NCBI GenBank assembly: GCA_046727175.1 | Contig: JBKPCD010000195.1 | Location: forward strand, 1-14,589 | Reading direction: 5' to 3' | Source: JBKPCD01 sp046727175 | GTDB taxonomy: Bacteria > Acidobacteriota > Vicinamibacteria > Vicinamibacterales > 2-12-FULL-66-21 | Length of the DNA stretch: 14,589 nt | Shown here: piece by piece, positions 8,214-13,715 of the stretch | How the letters are laid out: every line of letters begins with the position of its first letter | How positions within the stretch are numbered: the first letter of the stretch is position 1 | Notes under the pieces: generated by a model | The model's database searches: none | What the model was told of the DNA's origin: nothing | What the model saw: the letters and a program-made list of their open reading frames with translations, nothing else | Program-made: the position numbers and the translations under genes

Positions 8214-8675
8214 ATGACTCAGTTGCGATCCCGCCATCTGTTCACGATCACCATCAAGCTCCACGCGATTGAGGAGATCGGCAACACGCCGGCGGGGACG
8301 CGCCGCGTGTTTCCCGTCGCCGGCGGCGACTTCGCCGGCGACCGCCTACGCGGCACGATCCTGCCGGTCGCCGGCTCCGACCTGCTGCTGACCCGCGCCG
8401 ACGGCTCGTCGCAGCAAGACGTCCGGATGATCCTGCGCACCGACGATGGCGCGCTAATCGTGATGACGTATCGCGGGGTCCGGCATGCGGCGCCGGAGGT
8501 CAACGCGCGGATCGCGCGGGGTGAGCAGGTGGCCGCGTCGGAGTACTACCTTCGCACCGCACCCTTCTTCGAAACCTCGTCGCCGCAGTACGCGTGGCTG
8601 AACACGATCGTATCGGTCGGTATCGGGGAGCGTCGACCGAACGACGTCGTCTATGAGGTGTTCGAGATCCTCTGA
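8214..8675 (+). CDS. DUF3237 (UPF0311) family protein
   Basis: A protein of 153 residues matching the DUF3237 beta-barrel family, whose biochemical role is not established. Typical features are the opening L-R-S-R-H-L-F-T-I-T-I, the central G-G-D-F-A-G-D-R-L-R-G-T-I-L-P-V-A-G-S-D (about residues 37-56), R-A-D-G-S near 61, M-T-Y-R-G-V-R near 84 and Y-Y-L-R-T-A-P-F-F-E-T near 110, and the ending Y-E-V-F. ATG at 8214 is the first ATG of the downstream open stretch; a TTG at 8202 is also possible. Its ribosome site is weak. Many relatives carry an N-terminal signal, which fits the interrupted leader just upstream in the same frame. It converges on the cupin gene. Confidence 0.88.
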   Translation: MTQLRSRHLFTITIKLHAIEEIGNTPAGTRRVFPVAGGDFAGDRLRGTILPVAGSDLLLTRADGSSQQDVRMILRTDDGALIVMTYRGVRHAAPEVNARIARGEQVAASEYYLRTAPFFETSSPQYAWLNTIVSVGIGERRPNDVVYEVFEIL

Positions 8676-8707
8676 AGGTCGTGCTGTAGGCCGACGCGCC
8701 GCAGCGC

Positions 8708-8725
8708 AGCCCGAAACTGCGGGCT
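8708..8725. terminator. Small hairpin in the DUF3237/cupin convergent gap
   Basis: AGCCCG (8708-8713) and CGGGCT (8720-8725) pair around a 6-nt loop. The hairpin lies in the 86-bp gap between two convergent genes. The stem is short and no T-run follows directly. On the plus strand a run of six T occurs only at 8764-8769, inside the end of the cupin gene. Weak candidate. Confidence 0.3.
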
Positions 8726-8761
8726 CTGCCGCTCGCGGCCGAAGACCGGGTCTGCACGTGC

Positions 8762-9127
8762 TCATTTTTTCGCGTAGTGCTCGGTTCCCAAAAAGTGGAG
8801 AGACACATAAGGTTCGTCGCCGACAACCCAACTGTCATGGCCGGGAGGGCCTGGGGGAACATAGAAGAAGGTGCCAGCTGGACATATGTGCTCGGGCCGG
8901 CCGTCGATGGCAGCTCCGGAGCAACCGGACAAGACGAGACACACGTGCTCGATGTTGCAACGCGACGACCCTGCTCCTGGGCCGACATCCGTCGACCAGC
9001 GCCATCCCGGTTCGTATGTGGCCCGTCCGATCGCTAGTCCTGCGATGCGAATGATCTCGAACTTTCCTTTGTCAAAGATGCGAACCTCGTCGGGCTGATC
9101 AAAGCGTTTAAGAATGATGTCCAACAT
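8762..9127 (-). CDS. Cupin-domain protein
   Basis: A single-domain cupin of 121 residues. Features are R-A-T-Y-E-P-G-W-R-W-S (about 35-45) and the first cupin box around H61, with V-L-S-G (65-68). The second box is P-A-G-T-F-F-Y-V-P-P-G-P-P-G-H-D-S-W-V-V-G-D-E-P (83-106), which holds H97. H61 and H97 could bind a metal; the usual Glu of box 1 is not obvious, so metal use is uncertain. The start at 9127 has GAGGAA 7 nt upstream on the minus strand. Relatives are small stress- or regulator-associated cupins with no assigned reaction. It is divergent from an AraC-family gene with a 163-bp shared gap that contains paired repeats, so control by that regulator is likely. Confidence 0.88.
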   Translation of the reverse strand: MLDIILKRFDQPDEVRIFDKGKFEIIRIAGLAIGRATYEPGWRWSTDVGPGAGSSRCNIEHVCLVLSGCSGAAIDGRPEHICPAGTFFYVPPGPPGHDSWVVGDEPYVSLHFLGTEHYAKK

Positions 9128-9177
9128 GATTCCTCGGGTTCATCAGGGGGCGATCGTGTCACACGCGGCTTCTCGCA

Positions 9178-9244
9178 GTCTTGCAGGATCTTGCCCCGTG
9201 GAAAGGTCCGACCAGCAGCAATCGAGGGCAAGATTCGACAAGAC
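9178..9244. promoter_or_regulatory. Paired half-site repeats between cupin and AraC genes, candidate AraC operator
   Basis: Arm 1 (9178-9196) and arm 2 (9226-9244) are 19 bp each and are inverted copies with 16 matches of 19. Within each arm a half-site occurs twice, 10 bp apart: TCTTGC at 9179 and 9189, and GCAAGA/ACAAGA at 9228 and 9238. Two direct half-sites one helical turn apart resemble the sites bound by the paired helix-turn-helix motifs of AraC-family proteins. The two arm centres are 48 bp apart. Position between divergent regulator and target genes supports an operator role. Confidence 0.5.
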
Positions 9245-9290
9245 CGCGTCCAGCTGGCGGCGTAAGCTGGAAGGGGTTCAGAATGAGCCC

Positions 9291-9569
9291 ATGACAGGCG
9301 AGTGGTCGCAATACTACCGCCGGGCTGCGTTGCACGATCTCGAAGTGCTTCATGCGCGATTCATCGAACACCGATTCGCGCGTCACTCGCATGAGTACTA
9401 CGTGATCGGCGTCGTGGAAGCGGGCGTTCAGGCGTACTCCTATCGGGGAGTGCGACACCTCACGCCCGCCGGCCACGTCTTTCTCGTCAATCCGGGAGAG
9501 CCCCACACCGGGGAGGCGGCGACACCGGGTGGATACATCTACCGCTCGGTGTACCGAGGCTGGCGCTGA
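9291..9569 (+). pseudogene. AraC-family regulator, N-terminal sensor half (before frameshift)
   Basis: This encodes the cupin-like effector-binding domain of an AraC-family activator. It shows the metal- or ligand-box pattern A-R-H-S-H-E-Y-Y-V-I-G-V-V-E-A-G near residues 29-44, then H-L-T-P-A-G-H-V-F-L-V-N-P-G-E-P-H-T-G-E-A, followed by I-Y-R-S-V-Y. The frame then runs into TGA at 9567. If one C is added to the CC at 9554-9555, the sequence reads S-V-Y-P-R-L-A-L-M-V and joins the downstream half in frame, giving 284 residues, the normal length. Start at 9291 is the ATG that leaves a typical N-terminus. The ribosome site is poor (AAGGGG 14 nt upstream), and the same frame is open up to 9114. 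Confidence 0.8.
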
Positions 9570-10144
9570 TGGTGGACGTGACGGCAGAAACCACGGTTCG
9601 CGCCGCTCCGCCGTTCTTCACGCACGCGGTCATCCGTGACCAGAGCCTGACTGCACGTCTGCTTCGCTTTCACCGCGCCATTGCCGACGGCGCGCCGAAC
9701 ATGTCGGTGGAATGGCATCTGATTGATGCCCTGGCGCATTTGATCGGACGTTACGCCGACGATCGGCGCTCGCGCTCGCGCGGGCTGAGCGAACGATCGG
9801 CTGTTCGAAGGGCGCGCGAGTACATCGACGCGCATTATGATGCGGACGTCTCACTCTCGGAACTGGCTGCAATCGTCCACCTCAGCCCGTTCTATTTTGC
9901 CCGGGCCTTTCAGAAAGAGGTCGGACTGCCTCCGCACGCGTACTTGGAAACCGTGCGAATCACGCACGGGCGCGAGCTACTGCTTCGCGGTGTCCCTATC
10001 GCGGACGTCTCTGCTGCCATTGGCTACGGCGATCAGAGTCATTTCACGCATCGGTTCAAGCGCGTGCTTGGGATGACGCCGGGACAGGTCGCCCGCAGCC
10101 GCGAAATGGCTGGGGCACAGAGTGCTGGGAGCTTGCCTGGATAA
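9569..10144 (+). CDS. AraC-family regulator, C-terminal DNA-binding half (after frameshift)
   Basis: A stretch of 191 residues holding the linker and the two helix-turn-helix motifs of the AraC/XylS class. The first motif is V-S-L-S-E-L-A-A-I-V-H-L-S-P-F-Y-F-A-R-A-F (about 92-112). The second is I-A-D-V-S-A-A-I-G-Y-G-D-Q-S-H-F-T-H-R-F-K (about 144-164), ending in G-M-T-P-G-Q. Both motifs are complete. Its ATG overlaps the TGA of the sensor half (TGATG at 9567-9571), so reinitiation could produce it as a separate polypeptide. I prefer a one-base deletion in an originally single gene. It is probably the regulator of the divergent cupin gene; whether it is active in this form is uncertain. Confidence 0.9.
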   Translation: MVDVTAETTVRAAPPFFTHAVIRDQSLTARLLRFHRAIADGAPNMSVEWHLIDALAHLIGRYADDRRSRSRGLSERSAVRRAREYIDAHYDADVSLSELAAIVHLSPFYFARAFQKEVGLPPHAYLETVRITHGRELLLRGVPIADVSAAIGYGDQSHFTHRFKRVLGMTPGQVARSREMAGAQSAGSLPG

Positions 10145-10454
10145 ATCGGTCTCGGCGTCGTCGAACCCGGCGGCGCGGCTTCCTTCTCGATCCGCCCGTC
10201 GCGGCGTGCAGCGGCAGCCGGCCGGTACGAAATCGCATGATCTCCTCGCGCCAGCGATCCGGGGCGATTTCGCTGAAGTCGGCGATGCTCAGGGCTCTAG
10301 ACAGGCGTGGAAGAAGCACGCCATATGGATGAGCCAACGCGTAAGTTGTCCAGAGTGGTGAGCCACCCTTCCTAAGGAAATCGGCTTGTCGTCCGAGGCG
10401 AATTGACGTCTCAGGTAGAAACAGCCTTCCACGTACGACGAGATACCGCTGCGA
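10145..10454 (-). pseudogene. Possible remnant of a minus-strand gene of unknown family
   Basis: The minus-strand frame is free of stops from 10454 to 10059, overlapping the AraC end. It has no ATG, GTG or TTG before 10337, and an upstream TGA at 10457-10455 closes it. Part of it looks like real protein: W-T-T-Y-A-L-A-H-P-Y-G-V-L-L-P-R-L, then I-A-D-F-S-E-I-A-P-D-R-W-R-E-E-I-M. These codons have G or C in most third positions. A second minus frame over 10295-10510 also reads plausibly (S-S-Y-V-E-G-C-F-Y-L-R-R-Q-F), which would fit a frameshifted gene. I do not recognise the family. Chance coding-like sequence in GC-rich DNA is the alternative. Confidence 0.3.
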
Positions 10455-10608
10455 TCAAGTTCGGACACGCACGTGGCGTTGTTGCCTCGAAGCAGCCAGT
10501 TCGTTCAAGACTGCGGCGAGGGCGGCCCGTTAGGATGAGACCCGCCAGTGGTGGCTCAGCGACGGTGCATGCGACTCGTCTACGTGTCGTAACCGGAGGA
10601 GTTCACGA
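10145..10608. other. 464-bp stretch without an intact gene
   Basis: No complete gene is found between the AraC end and the reductase start. The left two thirds overlap the possible minus-strand remnant. The right part should hold the promoter of the reductase gene, but no hexamer pair with good spacing was seen. No clear hairpin, tandem repeat or tRNA-like structure was noticed. Confidence 0.5.
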
Positions 10609-11148
10609 ATGCGAAAGATCATCGAATCCACTCTGGTGTCCCTGGACGGCGTGTTCGAGAGCCCACATGTTTGGGCCACCGAGTACTTCGATCACGAGGC
10701 CGAGAATTATGCGCTGGACCTGCTCTTGGCGAGCGACGCGATGCTGATGGGCAGGAAGACCTACGAATTCTTCGCCGCAGCTTTCCCGCACCAGAAGGGT
10801 GACTACGGTCGTCGGATCAACGAGATGCAAAAGTACGTCTTCTCCAACAGCCTGAAGAAGGTGGACTGGAGCCATTCGTCCATCATCGCCGGTGACGTGG
10901 CGATCGAGGCGGCGAAGCTCAAGCAACAGGACGGCAAAGACCTGGTCATTTACGGCCACGGTCTGCTCGCGAGAGCGCTGCTGGAGCAGGATCTGCTCGA
11001 TGAGCTCAAGCTCTGGATCCACCCGCTCTTCGTGGGCCGTGGCGAACGGCTGTTTCGCGAGAGTGCCAAAAGGAAGATGAAGCTGGTGGCGACCAAGACG
11101 CTCGGCACCGGCGTCGTGGTGGTGACGTATCGGGGCGCCAGCGCCTAA
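10609..11148 (+). CDS. Dihydrofolate reductase-like (RibD C-terminal) family protein
   Basis: A reductase-fold protein of 179 residues. Marks of the RibD-C/DHFR-like family are the N-terminal strand I-I-E-S-T-L-V-S-L-D-G-V (about 4-15), M-L-M-G-R-K-T-Y-E-F-F (45-55), a nucleotide-loop region around D-L-V-I-Y-G-H-G-L-L-A-R-A-L-L, and L-W-I-H-P-L-F-V-G-R-G-E-R-L-F near residues 135-149. Relatives bind NADPH, but most have no proven substrate and are not the folate or riboflavin enzyme of the cell. GGAGGAG lies close upstream of the ATG, so the start is firm. It is the first of five plus-strand redox or stress-type genes, and a tautomerase gene follows after 53 bp. Confidence 0.93.
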   Translation: MRKIIESTLVSLDGVFESPHVWATEYFDHEAENYALDLLLASDAMLMGRKTYEFFAAAFPHQKGDYGRRINEMQKYVFSNSLKKVDWSHSSIIAGDVAIEAAKLKQQDGKDLVIYGHGLLARALLEQDLLDELKLWIHPLFVGRGERLFRESAKRKMKLVATKTLGTGVVVVTYRGASA

Positions 11149-11201
11149 ATGATTCGAGGCGGCTGCCTCGGGGCCGAAAACCCGAACGAAGGAGAAGAGC
11201 C

Positions 11202-11645
11202 ATGCCAGTTGTGAGGATCACGGGTCCCGCGGGACTCAGCACGAGCGCGAAGAAGGATCTGATCGAGGGAACCCTGCACATTCTGTCCGAGACGTATCAG
11301 ATGCCCGATGATCGCGTCTACATTGACGAAGTGCTCGCCGAGAACGTCGGCCACACTCCGCTTCTCGAGGTCACGCGCGGCGAGTCATGGGCGGTGCAAT
11401 CGGAGCCGGCTCGTATCTACGTGGAGGTCATCGCGCCTCCGGGGCTACCGATCGAGGCCAAGCGTAAGCTGATGCGTACCCTCACCGAAGTAGCGGGACG
11501 GGCCTATGGCCGCAGCAACCTTCGGGACGTGCTCGCTTCTCTCGACGAACACAAGGTCGAGGACTTCGCGAGCAATGGCTTTTTACAGACGGAGAATCCC
11601 GACATGGCGCCGTTCGCTGCGGCCCTCAGCGGGAAGCGGCCCTGA
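11202..11645 (+). CDS. Tautomerase-superfamily protein, two fused 4-OT-like domains
   Basis: A protein of 147 residues with two consecutive beta-alpha-beta units. The first starts M-P-V-V-R-I, which puts the catalytic Pro at position 1 after Met removal, as in 4-oxalocrotonate tautomerase. The second (about residues 71-130) repeats the pattern: A-P-P-G-L-P-I-E-A-K-R-K-L aligns with G-P-A-G-L-S-T-S-A-K-K-D-L in the first, but an Ile replaces the Pro. Such fused members are known in the superfamily, and only the first domain is expected to be active. Substrate unknown; keto-enol isomerisation or hydrolytic dehalogenation of small acids is typical. AAGGAG lies upstream of the ATG. The 53-bp gap to the reductase gene allows co-transcription. 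The downstream 162 bp contain no recognisable gene. Confidence 0.9.
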   Translation: MPVVRITGPAGLSTSAKKDLIEGTLHILSETYQMPDDRVYIDEVLAENVGHTPLLEVTRGESWAVQSEPARIYVEVIAPPGLPIEAKRKLMRTLTEVAGRAYGRSNLRDVLASLDEHKVEDFASNGFLQTENPDMAPFAAALSGKRP

Positions 11646-11807
11646 TGACTGATCTGATTCTTGCGTCGCGAGCTCGGCGACGTCGCGCTCGACGCGCGTG
11701 CTCCGGGAGCGGAGAGTGGCTGCGAGATGAATGCCTTGACGCACCGAATAGGATCGAGCCACTCGGCAAACTTGGTCGTCAGTGTTGCGTAGATGACGGA
11801 GGAAGCG

Positions 11808-12740
11808 ATGGAGTCGATCCCTCACGTGATGCGGGCGGTTCGATTACACGTCGTTGACGGGCGCCGAGAGATCGCTGTCGAAGAGATTGAGACCCCGCAA
11901 CCCCGGCATGGAGAGACGCTCGTACGCGTTCATGCCGCAGCGATTACGCGCGATGAACTCGATTGGCCGGCTGACCGGCTTCCAGCAGTCCCGTCGTACG
12001 AGTTCTCTGGAGTCGTTGCACTCGTCGCGCGTGACGTCGAGGACATCGCAGCTGGCGACCCTGTCTTCGCGCTGTCGGCGTTCGATCGTGATGGAGCGGC
12101 GGCGGAGTACATCGCAGTCCCGTCGCGATTCCTCGCCTCGAAGCCACGAACGCTCGATCACACGGAAGCGGCTGCAGTCCCCCTCGCCGCGCTCAGCGCC
12201 TGGCAGGGGCTGTTCGATCATGGGCATCTCACTGCGGGCCAGCGGGTGTTGATTCACGGCGTTGCCGGCGGTGTCGGTTCCTTTGCGGCGCAGCTGGCTC
12301 GGAACGCGGGAGCCCACGTCATCGGAACCGTGTCGCCACAGAACGTTGACACGGCGCGGACGATTGGCGTCGAAGAGGTCATCGACCACACCGCGGTCCG
12401 TTTCGAGGATGTCGTTGATCCCGTCGATCTGGTGTTCGATACGGCCGGCGGCGCGCGCCTCGAGCGCTCGCCCGCTGTCGTGCGCCGTGGTGGCAGGCTC
12501 GTGTCGGTAGCGGCGCAGCCCTCGGCCGATCAAGCAGCGGAGCGCGGGATAGCTGCGATTTACTTTGTCGTTGAGCCCAGCCGGACGGAGCTTTTGAAGC
12601 TTGCAGCGTTGATCGATGGTGGCAGGCTTCGACCCATCATCGACAGGGTCTTCCCACTGAGCGAGGCGCGGGCAGCGTTCGATCGGAGCATGGGCGACCA
12701 TGGCGGAGGCAAGATCGTCCTTCGCGTGAAAGAGGCGTAA
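11808..12740 (+). CDS. Zinc-free medium-chain dehydrogenase (quinone oxidoreductase-like)
   Basis: NAD(P)H-dependent reductase of 310 residues in the quinone oxidoreductase branch of the medium-chain dehydrogenase family. The N-terminal catalytic domain has V-R-V-H-A-A-A-I-T-R-D (about 39-49) and Y-E-F-S-G-V-V (64-70). The Rossmann fold has H-G-V-A-G-G-V-G-S-F-A-A-Q-L-A (150-164), and A-G-A-H-V-I-G-T follows. The cysteines and other residues that bind structural and catalytic zinc are absent. The end G-K-I-V-L-R-V is typical. The start at 11808 is chosen because GGAGGA lies 5-10 nt upstream; an ATG at 11793 in the same frame would place that ribosome site inside the gene. Likely role is reduction of quinones or enones, in keeping with its redox neighbours. 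Intact. Confidence 0.93.
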   Translation: MESIPHVMRAVRLHVVDGRREIAVEEIETPQPRHGETLVRVHAAAITRDELDWPADRLPAVPSYEFSGVVALVARDVEDIAAGDPVFALSAFDRDGAAAEYIAVPSRFLASKPRTLDHTEAAAVPLAALSAWQGLFDHGHLTAGQRVLIHGVAGGVGSFAAQLARNAGAHVIGTVSPQNVDTARTIGVEEVIDHTAVRFEDVVDPVDLVFDTAGGARLERSPAVVRRGGRLVSVAAQPSADQAAERGIAAIYFVVEPSRTELLKLAALIDGGRLRPIIDRVFPLSEARAAFDRSMGDHGGGKIVLRVKEA

Positions 12741-12849
12741 GGGTGATCAGTCGCGACAGTCGATTCAATGAGCAGCCGCCGGGAACGCCTATGAGGGACT
12801 CCAATGGACGTGCACCGGACCGCGGATAAACACGGGTGATCCTCCCGTA

Positions 12850-12900
12850 TCCTCTCGGCTCCCGCAGCCGTAATAGCAAATGAAAGAAGGCCCGAGAGGA
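12850..12900 (+). promoter_or_regulatory. Inverted repeat that could mask the SDR ribosome site
   Basis: TCCTCTCGG (12850-12858) and CCGAGAGGA (12892-12900) are perfect 9-bp complements with 33 nt between them. The second arm covers most of the GAGAGGAG ribosome site of the SDR gene at 12909. If the transcript includes both arms, the site could be paired and translation lowered. The first arm also resembles the end of 16S rRNA, so chance pairing is a fair alternative. Confidence 0.3.
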
Positions 12901-12908
12901 GAAGAGCA

Positions 12909-13628
12909 ATGAATATCGAACAGAAGACAGTCTTGATTACGGGCGCAAACCGCGGCATCGGTCAGGCGCTCGTCAATGAGGCGCTCCGACGCGGGGCGAA
13001 GAGGGTTTATGCGGGTACTCGCAGGCCACTGCAGCATCCTGATCAGCGCGTAACGCCCCTGACGCTGGACGTGACCAATGTTTCGCAGATCCGACAAGCC
13101 GTCGACCAGGTCGACGCACTCGATGTCCTCATCAACAACGCCGGGATCGCTCTCTATGACGACCTGAGCCATTTCGAAGTCATCGAGAAGCATCTTGCGG
13201 TCAACCTCCTCGGGTTGCTCAGGGTGACGCACGCGTTCTTGCCGCTGCTCAAACGATCCCGTGGCTCCATCGTCAACAACCTGTCCTTGGCAGGACTCGC
13301 GGCTTTGCCGGTTATACCCTCCTATTCGATTTCGAAGGCCGCCGCGTTCAACGTGACGCAGTCGCTGCGAGCGCTCCTGGCGAGTCAAGGGGTGGCGGTC
13401 CATGCCGTCATTCTCGGCCCGGTCGATACAGATATGAACCGCGGCTTCGATGTACCGAAGGCCTCGCCCGACGATGCCGCGCGGGGCATTTTCGATGCGT
13501 TGGAAAGAGGCGAAGAGGACATTTTTCCAGACCCGGCATCCCTGTCGATCGCCGATGCCTGGCGCGCCAGCGTCGCCAAAGCGCTCGAGCACCAGTTCGC
13601 AGCGTTCATCCAACCGAGCGCAGCGTGA
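12909..13628 (+). CDS. Classical short-chain dehydrogenase/reductase
   Basis: SDR oxidoreductase of 239 residues with all key residues: the cofactor loop T-G-A-N-R-G-I-G (11-18), N-N-A-G (76-79), the structural Asn in A-V-N-L-L-G (N99), catalytic Ser126, and Tyr139 with Lys143 in Y-S-I-S-K. A basic pair R-R at 38-39 after the second strand (Y-A-G-T-R-R) suggests NADP(H). L-G-P-V-D-T-D-M follows at 169-176. Substrate cannot be told. GAGAGGAG precedes the ATG at a good distance, and that site lies within an inverted repeat. The 168-bp gap from the quinone reductase gene suggests its own promoter. The gene is intact and ends 87 bp before the sigma factor gene. Confidence 0.95.
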   Translation: MNIEQKTVLITGANRGIGQALVNEALRRGAKRVYAGTRRPLQHPDQRVTPLTLDVTNVSQIRQAVDQVDALDVLINNAGIALYDDLSHFEVIEKHLAVNLLGLLRVTHAFLPLLKRSRGSIVNNLSLAGLAALPVIPSYSISKAAAFNVTQSLRALLASQGVAVHAVILGPVDTDMNRGFDVPKASPDDAARGIFDALERGEEDIFPDPASLSIADAWRASVAKALEHQFAAFIQPSAA

Positions 13629-13715
13629 AGGAGCCGACGGAACGAGAGAGGAAGCGCGCTATGAACACTCAACCGCGTTCGCGTAGAAAAAGGGAAGGGT
13701 GGGTCAGGCCGGTCT

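Noticed and set aside
9157..9163. TGTCACA, resembling the -35 element reported for one ECF sigma group
   Set aside because: No CGTC-like -10 element occurs at the expected distance on this strand, and the other redox genes show no matching copy that I could find.
11645..11857. Open frame of about 70 codons after the tautomerase gene
   Set aside because: Arg-rich composition, no motif, and it overlaps the well-supported quinone reductase start.
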